DNA from: Leptolyngbyaceae cyanobacterium
Lineage (GTDB): Bacteria > Cyanobacteriota > Cyanobacteriia > Cyanobacteriales > Aerosakkonemataceae
Length of the DNA stretch: 60,876 nt
Direction: 5' to 3'
NCBI GenBank assembly: GCA_036703985.1
Contig: DATNQN010000103.1
Location: 1-60,876 of the forward strand
The stretch's first letter is position 1, and each line of letters opens with the position of its first letter. The notes below the pieces were generated by a model that was not told where the DNA came from, ran no database searches, and worked only from the letters and a program-made list of their open reading frames with translations. A program made the translations under genes and the position numbers. Of this stretch, positions 27,829 to 36,709 are shown piece by piece.

Positions 27829-30800
27829 ATGGCTACTTTGTCTATATCTGGTGTATTGGGTCGTAACTACGGCTATACCAATGACACGACAGGCATAAAT
27901 GCTTTTAAAAATGAGTGGATTACCGCTGCCCAAAATCAGGGAATTCAAATATTCGGTACTGATTTTAACGGTGCAGTAACTAACTACCTCGATCCAATTC
28001 CTCAAAGTAATATCAACTTTGCCAATGGTAGCACCACAAGCTACGGACACCTATACGGCATGGGTGCTGCTTCTTCCTATTACGGTTGGTGGACTGCGGC
28101 TACCAAAGTAAGGGCAGAAATCAATTATGACCCTAATACGGGAAGATCTCAAGGACTAACCTATAAATGGGCTCCTAACAAAACGATTCAAAATGCTTTT
28201 ATCGACTTGAGCTTATTCGTTCCTAAAGCAGCAGAATCAGCGGGGACGGAAGTTGGTTTCTTAGAAGCATTCAAAAACGGTCAAAAGGTTTCATTGACAG
28301 CAGTTCGCATGACCAACGAAACTACTGTTGCGTCTACTCAAACTTCAATTCAAAATGCTGCTAGCGGCGTAACTTTCCTCGCAGATGATGCAGCAAATGG
28401 AGACTTCAAATTTAAGGTATTTGGTGCTTTTGACGAACTGAAATTTTCTGCTAAACCTTATGCTAGTCCGAGTAGTCCTCAACCAATTTACACGGATAAT
28501 ACTGGCAGTTACATCAGCGATAGTTCCGACTACCTAGTTCAGCAACTCAAATATTCCGGAATCGAAGAAACTGTTGGTACGCTTCAGTTTAGTAATCCGT
28601 TTTTCACGGTGAACGAGGACGGGACACCCGTAACGGCGGTAACGGTTACTCGTACTGGTGGTAGTTTCGGACAAGTTTCCGCCACCGTTAACCTGAGTAA
28701 CGGAACTGCGACTGCACCTGGTGATTACAATAGCACTCCCATCACGGTTACTTTTGGGAATGGAGATACTACTTCCAAAATTATTACTATTCCGATCGTT
28801 AACGATACGCTAGTTGAAAATACGGAAACCGTCAATTTAACTTTAACCAATCCTACTAACGGTGCGGCGATCGGCACTCAAAGTACCGCTACTTTGAACG
28901 TTTTGGATAATGACAGCACCCTTCAATTTAGCAATCCGGTTTACAGCGTCAACGAAAATGGTACTCCCGTAGTAGCGGTAACGGTAACTCGCACGGGAAG
29001 CAGTACGGGTGCGGTGTCGGCGACGGTTAACTTGGGTGATGGTAGTGCGGTAGCGCCTGGTGATTACACCAATAATCCCATCACGGTTAATTTTGCGGAT
29101 GGGGATACTGCACCCAAGGTGATTACAATTCCGGTGATTGATGACACTTTGGTAGAAGGTAATGAAACTGTCAATTTAACCTTAACCAATCCGACTGGTA
29201 ACGCGACGATTGGAACGCAGGGTACGGCTACTTTGACGATTTTGGATAACGATACTCCCGGTATTATTCAATTTAGCAACCCCCAATATGTCGTTGGTGA
29301 AGATGGTACTCCCGTCTTAGCGGTTACCCTCAATCGTACTGGTGGCAGTGCAGGCGCAGTTTCCGCAACGGTTAACTTGGGCGATAATACGGCGATCGCA
29401 CCCGGTGATTATAACAATAACCCGATCGTCGTTAATTGGGCAGACGGAGACACCGCACCGAAAACAATTACCATTCCAATTGTTGATGACACTTTGGTAG
29501 AACCAGATGAACTGGTTGATTTAAGCTTGTCCAACCCCACGGGAGGTGCAACAATTGGCACTCAGGATACGGCAACTCTGACTATTTTGGATAATGACGT
29601 ACCTATCATTAAACCAGTTGTGTTCGTAGCTGCCCTCGACCCGGCGGCGGGAGAACCGGGACGCGCTGAAGGAACTGGTGCATTTCAGTTTGCCCGTACT
29701 GGCGGCGATATCACCCAAGCGCTGACTATTCGCTATACGATTACGGGGACGGCTACTGCTGGCACTGACTATACACCATTGACTGGTACGGTTACCATTG
29801 CGGCTGGTCAGTCGGTGTCTGCACCAGTGACGCTGACTGCTTTAACTGATGGAGTGAACGAACCGATCGAATCAGTGATTGTTAAGGTAGCGGAAGATAT
29901 ACCTTATCAAGTAGGTTCGGCAGATACCGCCACCGTTACCATTACAGATAACGATCCTTTGACGGGTACTGGTGCTGGCCCAGTCCTGCGTTATAACTCG
30001 GCTGGCAATTACTTGAGTAGTTACGGCAATATTAGCTCTGCTGTTGGTGCGGCGACGGCTAACGATATTCTGGTCATTCAAGCCGGAACTTATAACGAAG
30101 GTGGTACTGTTTATATCGACAAACCGTTAACTTTGCGGGGGCCAAATGCGGGTGTTAGTCCCAGCAGTGCTTCGGGAACTACGGAAGCTGTGGTTCAAGG
30201 TGCGGCAAGTCAACCAGTTTTCTGGATTCTCCCCGGTGTGGGCAATGTTAATATTGAAGGCTTGACGATTCAAATGAACAACGCCAATGGGGTTGCCATG
30301 CAAGGGGATGGTTCAAATGCGGTGATTCGCCAAAATACTTTTACTGGTGTTGGCCCATTCAATAACGGTATCGTTTACATGGATACTGCTAATACCGCTT
30401 CATCCTCTTCGGCGCAGGTAATAGATAACTTGATGCGCGACGTTACTACGGCGGCTGGCAGTACTACTAGCGGCGTGCAAATTATCAGATTTAACACCGT
30501 TCGCGTTACGGATAACCAAATCGCTAATTTAAGTGGGCCGGGTGTGGCGGCTGATTCGATGACTGATGGCTTTATTGCTGCTAATAAAGTTAGCAATACT
30601 GGAGAACAGGGAATTCAAGTGGCTGGTCGCAACGGCATTATCGACAATAACGATATCACCAATACTAATACTGGCAATCTTGCCGATCGCGGTGGTATCC
30701 GCGTGCGCGATGGTTACACTGCTTTGGGAACGGTGGATGTGATTAGCAATGTGGTAACGAATTCTTACAACGGTATCGCAATTCGCGACAATACTGGTGC

Positions 30801-31005
30801 GACCGGTACTGTCAATGTGAATAACAATAACTTGATCGGTAACTTAAATGCTGGTTTCTACCACGGCGGTACTGGGTCGGTGGACGCGACTAATAACTGG
30901 TGGGATGATGTAAATGGGCCAGTTTTGGGTACGGGACGAAATGCGATCGCCGGTACCGGTGCTGCTTTAGTCAACGCTAACCCATTCTCTACATCAGTCT
31001 TATAG
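27829..31005 (+). CDS. Large Calx-beta repeat protein with right-handed beta-helix
   Basis: The 1058-residue protein has a unique N-terminal domain (1-240, aromatic-rich), then three closely similar Calx-beta repeats (about 245-360, 363-475 and 476-590; each has QFSNP, TVTRTG-like and ATVNL blocks and ends in LDND or similar), and a fourth, more divergent one (about 590-710). The rest (720-1058) reads as a parallel beta-helix with Asn ladders (NTGNLADRGGIRVRDG). Calx-beta units bind calcium in extracellular adhesins, so a surface or secreted role is likely. There is no classical signal peptide, so export could use a type I-like route. A strong terminator follows. Confidence 0.85.
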   Translation: MATLSISGVLGRNYGYTNDTTGINAFKNEWITAAQNQGIQIFGTDFNGAVTNYLDPIPQSNINFANGSTTSYGHLYGMGAASSYYGWWTAATKVRAEINYDPNTGRSQGLTYKWAPNKTIQNAFIDLSLFVPKAAESAGTEVGFLEAFKNGQKVSLTAVRMTNETTVASTQTSIQNAASGVTFLADDAANGDFKFKVFGAFDELKFSAKPYASPSSPQPIYTDNTGSYISDSSDYLVQQLKYSGIEETVGTLQFSNPFFTVNEDGTPVTAVTVTRTGGSFGQVSATVNLSNGTATAPGDYNSTPITVTFGNGDTTSKIITIPIVNDTLVENTETVNLTLTNPTNGAAIGTQSTATLNVLDNDSTLQFSNPVYSVNENGTPVVAVTVTRTGSSTGAVSATVNLGDGSAVAPGDYTNNPITVNFADGDTAPKVITIPVIDDTLVEGNETVNLTLTNPTGNATIGTQGTATLTILDNDTPGIIQFSNPQYVVGEDGTPVLAVTLNRTGGSAGAVSATVNLGDNTAIAPGDYNNNPIVVNWADGDTAPKTITIPIVDDTLVEPDELVDLSLSNPTGGATIGTQDTATLTILDNDVPIIKPVVFVAALDPAAGEPGRAEGTGAFQFARTGGDITQALTIRYTITGTATAGTDYTPLTGTVTIAAGQSVSAPVTLTALTDGVNEPIESVIVKVAEDIPYQVGSADTATVTITDNDPLTGTGAGPVLRYNSAGNYLSSYGNISSAVGAATANDILVIQAGTYNEGGTVYIDKPLTLRGPNAGVSPSSASGTTEAVVQGAASQPVFWILPGVGNVNIEGLTIQMNNANGVAMQGDGSNAVIRQNTFTGVGPFNNGIVYMDTANTASSSSAQVIDNLMRDVTTAAGSTTSGVQIIRFNTVRVTDNQIANLSGPGVAADSMTDGFIAANKVSNTGEQGIQVAGRNGIIDNNDITNTNTGNLADRGGIRVRDGYTALGTVDVISNVVTNSYNGIAIRDNTGATGTVNVNNNNLIGNLNAGFYHGGTGSVDATNNWWDDVNGPVLGTGRNAIAGTGAALVNANPFSTSVL

Positions 31006-31030
31006 AACTGGGAAAACGATTTTTGTTAAT

Positions 31031-31076
31031 TGTCGATCGTTCGTTGTTTGTTAGCAATGAGCGATCGACATTTTTA
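31031..31076 (+). terminator. Intrinsic terminator after the Calx-beta gene
   Basis: TGTCGATCGTTCGTTG and CAATGAGCGATCGACA pair over 16 bp with two G-T wobbles around an 8-base loop, followed by TTTTTA. Confidence 0.85.
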
Positions 31077-31242
31077 TATGCACATTCACGAGACGCCCCG
31101 TGTTAAGATATATAAAAATTGACCGGAGGACGGTGAAAAATTATGTCAAAAACGAATAATTTTTAACGTTAAATATCAGAAATTTTCAGCCTAAACATCC
31201 CGTCCCCTCAAGAACGATCGCTGTTGCTAAGTATTATTAAAA

Positions 31243-32454
31243 ATGATTTCCACACTACCCAACTCTCTTTCGGTGAACTTATCCCGTATCCGGTCAGAAA
31301 TTCGCGCATTGCAACCCCAATTAGTAGAATGGCGCAGAAATTTACATCAATGCCCTGAACTGGGGTTTCAAGAAAAACTCACTTCCGAGTTTATCAGCGC
31401 AAAGCTGCGAGAATGGGGTATCGACCATCAAACTGGCATTGCACAGACGGGTATTGTGGCAACTATTTCTGGTCGTGAAGGCAGCCAGGTACTTGGAATT
31501 CGGGCGGATATGGACGGTTTGCCGATTCAGGAAGAAAACGAAGTACCTTATAAATCGCAGCACCCAGGTAAAATGCACGCTTGCGGTCATGACGGACATA
31601 GTACGATCGCACTGGGCACGGCTTACTACCTCTCCCAACACCGTCAAGACTTCGCCGGTACGGTAAAAATCATCTTCCAACCCGCAGAAGAAGGGCCGGG
31701 TGGTGCAAAGCCAATGATTGAAGCTGGAGTATTGACAAATCCAGATGTTAATGCTATAATTGGCCTCCATTTGTGGAACGTATTGCCGATCGGTACGGTG
31801 GGGGTTCGCAGTGGCCCTTTGATGGCAGCGACGGAAGGTTTTCGATGTACGATTTTGGGGAAAGGCGGACATGGAGCGATTCCCCATCAAACGATCGATT
31901 CTATAGTAGTAGCTGCTCAGATCGTGAATGCCTTGCAAACAATTGTGGCGCGAAATGTAAATCCGATCGAATCAGCAGTGGTGACAGTGGGAGAATTTCA
32001 TGCCGGCAGTGCAATTAACGTGATTGCGGATACGGCGAGAATCGGCGGCACGGTTAGGTATTTTAACCCAGCTTTAGGTGAATTTTTACCAAAACGAATC
32101 GAACAGATTATCGACGGCGTTTGCCAAAGTCACGGCGCTAAGTACGATTTGAACTATTGGCGGCAATATCCACCGGTGATCAATGATAGCGCGATCGCAG
32201 ATTTAGTTCGCTCTGTGGCAACGGAAGTAGTAGAAACTCCCGTGGGTGTAGTGCCAGAATGTCAAACAATGGCAGCAGAAGATATGTCTTTATTTCTGCA
32301 AGCAGTACCCGGTTGTTATTTCTTTTTAGGTTCTGCTAATGCTAATTTGAATTTAGCTTATCCTCACCATCATCCTCGCTTTGATTTTGATGAAAGTGCA
32401 TTGGGAATGGGTGTAGAAATATTCGTGCGTTGTGTGGAAAAGTTTTTTAGTTAG
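31243..32454 (+). CDS. M20-family metal-dependent amidohydrolase
   Basis: The 403-residue protein belongs to the amidohydrolases that cleave N-acyl or amino-acid conjugates (IAA-amino-acid hydrolase/hippurate hydrolase type). Metal-site blocks are GIRADMDGLPIQE, MHACGHDGH, FQPAEEGPGGAKPMIEAG and IGLHLWN, and HH near the end (AYPHHHPRFDFDE). The dimerisation domain GKGGHGAIPHQTIDSIV is intact. The natural substrate is not evident. A 31-bp palindromic repeat lies 33 bp downstream. Confidence 0.94.
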   Translation: MISTLPNSLSVNLSRIRSEIRALQPQLVEWRRNLHQCPELGFQEKLTSEFISAKLREWGIDHQTGIAQTGIVATISGREGSQVLGIRADMDGLPIQEENEVPYKSQHPGKMHACGHDGHSTIALGTAYYLSQHRQDFAGTVKIIFQPAEEGPGGAKPMIEAGVLTNPDVNAIIGLHLWNVLPIGTVGVRSGPLMAATEGFRCTILGKGGHGAIPHQTIDSIVVAAQIVNALQTIVARNVNPIESAVVTVGEFHAGSAINVIADTARIGGTVRYFNPALGEFLPKRIEQIIDGVCQSHGAKYDLNYWRQYPPVINDSAIADLVRSVATEVVETPVGVVPECQTMAAEDMSLFLQAVPGCYFFLGSANANLNLAYPHHHPRFDFDESALGMGVEIFVRCVEKFFS

Positions 32455-32486
32455 AGTGAAAAATTTGGTTTGTTGAAGAGTGGCTA

Positions 32487-32517
32487 GAAACCCGATTTCT
32501 TGAAGAAACCGGGTTTC
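32487..32517. repeat. 31-bp palindromic repeat (GAAACCC...GGGTTTC), copy 1
   Basis: GAAACCCGATTTC, a TTGAA spacer, then GAAACCGGGTTTC. Copies of identical length are at 33481, 37877 and 57250. Confidence 0.85.
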
Positions 32518-32577
32518 TGAATACCCTACTCTTTGCAGTTGTGTATGATGGAAAAGCGATCGCAAAAGGTGTCTCAG

Positions 32578-32766
32578 ATGGTTGTCGCGATTTCTACAGG
32601 AAAATTAGTTACTGGTGCAGCTTTGTTGTCAAATGTAACATGGGAAATTTTGGAAAAGTTAGATGCAGATATGGCAGGAACAGGTGCACGTTTAACTTAT
32701 GCAAAAGTGTTAAATCTTGTTTTTTACCACAGATATCCACAGATGAACACGGATGAACACAGATAA
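32578..32766 (+). pseudogene. N-terminal fragment of a Uma2 (DUF820) gene
   Basis: The frame begins MVVAISTGKLVTGAALLSNV and continues to TWEILEKLDADM and GTGARLTYAK. From memory, this matches the beginning of cyanobacterial Uma2 proteins (SWETYEAL...RLTYDQG). After about 32720 the match stops, and the last codons come from the tandem repeat at 32727-32766, which supplies the stop. The nuclease core is missing. A complete Uma2 gene faces it from 33418. I am unsure where translation would start. Confidence 0.5.
32727..32766. repeat. Short tandem repeat (CACAGATGAACACGG units)
   Basis: ACCACAGATATCCACAGATG then AACACGGATGAACACAGAT is the reverse-complement type of the repeat at 18389-18428. 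Confidence 0.75.
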
Positions 32767-32800
32767 TATTGATGGAATATCGATTATTGTAAGAAGTCTA

Positions 32801-33418
32801 TTAAAAAGCAAGTTTTTGAAATAAATCGGCAACGGGGAGAGTAAAACCGGGTACGACATCTTCTCCATCAAGAGAGTCAGTAGATTTGAGTAAACGATCG
32901 GGTGATTGGGCCGATCGATATACTAAAACATAATTTTCTTTCGGATGAATCACCCACACTAAACGCGCTCCATTCTCGAAATATTCAACGAGTTTGTTGT
33001 GAATTTCTTCCACTGTATTGCTAGGAGAAAGGATTTCTACAGCCAGATCTGGCGCACCTTCTAAAAAGCCGTCGGGGAGGTCTAGAAGACCTTGCAGGCG
33101 TTCTTTGGCGACAAAGGAAATATCAGGCGATCGCTTATTCCCCGATTTCATTTTAAAAGCAGTACTGGAATCGAACATCGCGCCTAATTTTTGGGTCGAT
33201 ACGCAGTTAAATAAAGCAGCACTTAAAATAATGGCAAGATAACCATGTTTTGCACCAGAATTTCCCATATCAATTAGTTCTCCATTCACAAGTTCGTAGC
33301 GGTGTCCATCTCGGTTCAATGCCATGAATTCGGCATCAGTCCAGACTTTTTTTTCTATGATATTTTCTGTTTGTTTTTCGGTTATGGTTTCAGTAGGATT
33401 TTCAATTAGAGTAGACAT
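32801..33418 (-). CDS. Uma2 family (DUF820) putative endonuclease
   Basis: The 205-residue protein is a typical Uma2: VWTDAEFMALNRDGHRYELVNGELIDMG, then SPDISFVAKERL, DLAVEILSPSN and KLVEYFENGARLVWVIHPKE. The PD-(D/E)XK-like acidic residues (Glu in ELVNGE, Asp in SPDI, Glu in AVEI) are in place. Such genes are numerous in filamentous cyanobacteria and of uncertain role; nuclease activity is inferred from the fold. It is not in an obvious operon. Confidence 0.92.
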   Translation of the reverse strand: MSTLIENPTETITEKQTENIIEKKVWTDAEFMALNRDGHRYELVNGELIDMGNSGAKHGYLAIILSAALFNCVSTQKLGAMFDSSTAFKMKSGNKRSPDISFVAKERLQGLLDLPDGFLEGAPDLAVEILSPSNTVEEIHNKLVEYFENGARLVWVIHPKENYVLVYRSAQSPDRLLKSTDSLDGEDVVPGFTLPVADLFQKLAF

Positions 33419-33480
33419 AGGTTTATCCTAAAATTCTATTTCTAGTTATAGCACTTTCGAGTTGCAGGAATTATACCTCA

Positions 33481-33511
33481 GAAACCCAGTTTCTTGAAGA
33501 GACCGGGTTTC
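33481..33511. repeat. 31-bp palindromic repeat, copy 2
   Basis: GAAACCCAGTTTC-TTGAA-GAGACCGGGTTTC, 16 bp beyond the stop of the glutathione S-transferase gene, where it could act as a terminator. Confidence 0.8.
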
Positions 33512-33526
33512 TTATTGAGATGTGAG

Positions 33527-34132
33527 TTAAGCAGGAACAGCCATTCCTTTTTGAACTGCCGGACGTTGTTGTACTGTTTCTACCCAACGTTTGAGATTTG
33601 GATGATTATCTAAGGTTAATCCTTGAAATTCATAAACTGCTACCCAAGGATAAGTAGCAATATCGGCAATCGAGTATTCACCGCAGATATATTCTTTATT
33701 TGCCAATTGTTTATCTAAAACTCCATAAAGGCGGAGAGTTTCTTTTTCGTAGCGTTCGATCGCGTAAGGAATTTTTTCGGGTGCGAACTTCTTGAAATGG
33801 TTTAATTGACCAAACATTGGCCCTACTCCACCTATTTGGAACATCAGCCATTGGATTACCTGGTATGCCCCTTTTTTGTCACTCGGTAAAAATTTTCCCG
33901 TTTTTTCTGCTAAATACATTAAAATAGCACCCGACTCAAAAACGGTGATACCAGTATCGCTATCTACAATGGCAGGAATTTTGCTATTGGGGTTAATGGC
34001 AATATAATCTGGTGTAAATTGATCGCCTTTGGTAATATCAATTTTGTGGACGTTGTAGGGAAGACCGATTTCTTCCAACATGATGGAAGCTTTGCGTCCG
34101 TTGGGTGTGGTGAAGGTGTAAAGGTCAATCAT
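33527..34132 (-). CDS. Glutathione S-transferase family protein
   Basis: The 201-residue protein has a thioredoxin-fold N-terminal domain (MIDLYTFTTPNGRKASIMLE, NPNSKIPAIVD with the cis-Pro, and FESGAILMYLAE) and an all-helical C-terminal domain with YSIADIATYPWV. It is close to the Ure2p/YghU-like group, which use an Asn or Ser in place of the usual Tyr (here TTPNGRK). It probably conjugates or reduces with glutathione in the cytoplasm. Substrate unknown. Confidence 0.92.
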   Translation of the reverse strand: MIDLYTFTTPNGRKASIMLEEIGLPYNVHKIDITKGDQFTPDYIAINPNSKIPAIVDSDTGITVFESGAILMYLAEKTGKFLPSDKKGAYQVIQWLMFQIGGVGPMFGQLNHFKKFAPEKIPYAIERYEKETLRLYGVLDKQLANKEYICGEYSIADIATYPWVAVYEFQGLTLDNHPNLKRWVETVQQRPAVQKGMAVPA

Positions 34133-34570
34133 AATTTGGGAATGGGGAATTGGGAATGGGGAATTGGTTAGAAATTGGCTATTTTTTTAATAACTTTAAT
34201 GACTAACCAATCACCACTGACAATGGTAGTGTAACGCCAAAATTGGGAAAGATGAAATTGTCAAAAGTTACGATCGCGTTTTTGCTACCCTTGTTGGGTA
34301 CTGGTTGTTTTGTCGCTAGATCTTAAGTAAAGCAAGCGCCTTATACAAAAAAGACACAAAAAGGGAATCAAAGTAAAGTAATAGGGAAAAGAAAAATATC
34401 TAAACGGACGTGATACGGATCGGATTTCGTTACCTGAACCCTACCTACATTTGTGTCAATTGTAAAAACTATATAAATTTTGTGTATTTTTTTATTAAAT
34501 TCTCCACTAACTGTAATAATGAGCAATCCTTGGTAGTGAATAATACAGTTAGTACTGGTGTGCTTCTATC
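34133..34570. other. Intergenic region upstream of the GGDEF gene
   Basis: A 438-bp gap between divergent genes has GGGAATGGGGAATT tandem units at 34138-34167. A lipoprotein-like start (ATGAAATTGTCAAAAG at 34251, encoding MKLSKVTIAFLLPLLGTGCFVARS) stops after 24 codons and may be a decayed lipoprotein gene. Nothing else is recognised. Confidence 0.5.
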
Positions 34571-36595
34571 ATGGTTCACAGGCTTTTATCGGGGTCTGAA
34601 ATTGGCATAGAACAAGTTCTCGATCGCATGATGGCAGTGATCGTGCAAATACATAACCCCTGTGACTCGGACGAAATATTAAAGACAATTGTCAGCGAAG
34701 TGAGGGAAATATTAGGAAGCGATCGCGCTCTCATTTACCGCTTCCTACCCGATGGAGATGGAGTAATAGCAGAAGAGTCTGTCAATCCTCAATGGAAACC
34801 GATTCTCGGACAACTAATTTACGATCCTTGCTTCAATGCCAAATGGACAGAGCAATATCAACGCGGAAGAGTGGGAATTTTAGAAGATATTGATGCCGTA
34901 ACCCTCGACCCCTGTTATAAAAATTTATTAAATCGGTTGCAAGTTCGTGCCAATTTGGTCGTACCGATTTTAGTCAGAAGTCCCAAAAGCAATCCATCGC
35001 CCCATCTGTGGGGTTTGCTGATCGTTCATCAATGTAGTAGTCCGTGTCAATGGCATCCCATAGAAATCAAATTTCTTCAACACATTACATTACAACTGGG
35101 CATTGCGATCGAGCAAAACTTAAAAGTAGAAACCGCCCTGCGAGAAAGTGAAGAACGCTATCGTTCCGTAATCGCGGCGATGGCAGAAGGAATCGTGCTA
35201 CAACAAGCGGATGGAAAAATTACAGCCTGTAACCAAAGTGCAGAAAGGATTTTAGGGCTGACTGCCGAACAAATGATGGGGCGAACTTCCCTCGATCCGC
35301 GATGGAGAGCGATTCATGAAGATGGTTCCCCATTTCCGGGAGAAATTCATCCCTCAATGGTGACTTTACGAACTGGAGAACCGCAACTTCAAGTGGTGAT
35401 GGGAGTCCACAAACCAGATGGTAGTCTGACTTGGATTTCGATTAATTCCCAACCTTTGTTTTATGCCGATCGATCTCAACCCTATGCAGTAGTGACATCT
35501 TTTACAGATATCACCGTTCCCAAACAAGCGCAACAAGCATTGCAACAGCAAACAGAACGGGAACGGATGATTTATCAAATTGCCCAACGCATTCGTCAGT
35601 CTTTAGATTTAGATGAAATTTTGAATAGGACTGTTGCCGAGGTACGAGATTTTCTGCAAACCGATCGCGCGATCGTCTACCGTTTTAACCCGGATTGGAG
35701 TGGCTTAGTAGTCAAGGAATCCGTGGCAGAAGGTTGGCTGGCAATTCTGAATATGCAAATCACGGATACCTATTTTGTAGAGAGACAAAACTATTCCTAT
35801 CACGAGAGCAGCATTAAAGCCACTTCGGATATTTATACTGCCGGATTTTCTCCTTGTCATGTGGATTTATTAGAACGCTTGCAAGTGCGAGCTAAGTTAG
35901 TCGTACCGATTTTACAAGGCAATCGACTCTGGGGATTGTTAGTGGCGCACCATTGTAGAGCCCCCCGCGATTGGCATTGTTGGGAAAGCGAACTGCTCAA
36001 GCAATTGGCAACTCAGATCGCGATCGCCATTCATCAATCAGAACTTCATCAACAATTGCAACTTGCTAATCAGCAACTAGAAAATCTAGCAACGATCGAT
36101 CAATTAACTCAAATTGCTAATCGACGTTGTTTCGATCGCCAATTTCGATATGAATGGCATCGTCTAACCAGAGAACAACAGCCCCTCTCATTACTCCTTT
36201 GTGACATCGATTATTTTAAACAATATAACGATACTTACGGTCATGCAGCTGGAGATGTCTGTTTAACACTTGTGGCGGAAGTTATCAAAAATTCCGTGCA
36301 GCGTTCTACTGATTTAGCAGTTCGCTACGGTGGCGAAGAATTTGCTGTTATTTTACCAAATACCGAGCGGAAAGGCGCAGTTCGAGTTGCTCAAAAAATT
36401 TGGGCAGCGATGAAACAGCTTAACCTTCCCCATCTTGCCTCTGGTGGGGAAAAATTTGTTACCTTGAGTATCGGAATTGCTACTATGATTCCTACGGCTG
36501 ACATAGCGCCTGTGGACTTAGTTGAAGCAGCCGATCGCGCTCTCTATCAAGCAAAAGCCAACGGACGTAATTGTTGGTTTACCGAGGGATTTTAG
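34571..36595 (+). CDS. Diguanylate cyclase with two cyanobacteriochrome-like GAF domains
   Basis: The 674-residue soluble protein is GAF1 (about 20-180), PAS (about 195-315), GAF2 (about 330-500) and GGDEF (about 510-674). GAF1 has a DPCF motif (Asp85-Phe88, Cys87) and Cys115-Tyr116 in LDPCYKNLLNRLQVRANLVVPI. GAF2 has Cys429-His430 in FSPCHVDLLERLQVRAKLVVPI, with DTYF at the place of DXCF. These are positions that attach linear tetrapyrroles in cyanobacteriochromes. The cyclase motif GGEEF is Gly587-Phe591, and the inhibitory RxxD site is Arg578-Asp581. It probably makes c-di-GMP under light control; bilin binding is inferred, not shown. Confidence 0.92.
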   Translation: MVHRLLSGSEIGIEQVLDRMMAVIVQIHNPCDSDEILKTIVSEVREILGSDRALIYRFLPDGDGVIAEESVNPQWKPILGQLIYDPCFNAKWTEQYQRGRVGILEDIDAVTLDPCYKNLLNRLQVRANLVVPILVRSPKSNPSPHLWGLLIVHQCSSPCQWHPIEIKFLQHITLQLGIAIEQNLKVETALRESEERYRSVIAAMAEGIVLQQADGKITACNQSAERILGLTAEQMMGRTSLDPRWRAIHEDGSPFPGEIHPSMVTLRTGEPQLQVVMGVHKPDGSLTWISINSQPLFYADRSQPYAVVTSFTDITVPKQAQQALQQQTERERMIYQIAQRIRQSLDLDEILNRTVAEVRDFLQTDRAIVYRFNPDWSGLVVKESVAEGWLAILNMQITDTYFVERQNYSYHESSIKATSDIYTAGFSPCHVDLLERLQVRAKLVVPILQGNRLWGLLVAHHCRAPRDWHCWESELLKQLATQIAIAIHQSELHQQLQLANQQLENLATIDQLTQIANRRCFDRQFRYEWHRLTREQQPLSLLLCDIDYFKQYNDTYGHAAGDVCLTLVAEVIKNSVQRSTDLAVRYGGEEFAVILPNTERKGAVRVAQKIWAAMKQLNLPHLASGGEKFVTLSIGIATMIPTADIAPVDLVEAADRALYQAKANGRNCWFTEGF

Positions 36596-36709
36596 ATTTT
36601 AATTAAAAAGGTAAGTTGTTGCGCTTGAGTCCTCTTGCCGATCGCTGAAGGGCAACAACCTACCTAGAAAAATTAATATTTCCTTCTTCCCCTGCCTAAA
36701 GAATGAGAG

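Noticed and set aside
31342-31938. 198-residue minus-strand open frame
   Set aside because: It lies fully within the M20 amidohydrolase, whose metal-site motifs prove the coding strand.
34410-34610. 66-residue plus-strand frame before the GGDEF gene
   Set aside because: It is AT-driven, has no ribosome site, and overlaps the start of the GGDEF gene in another frame.
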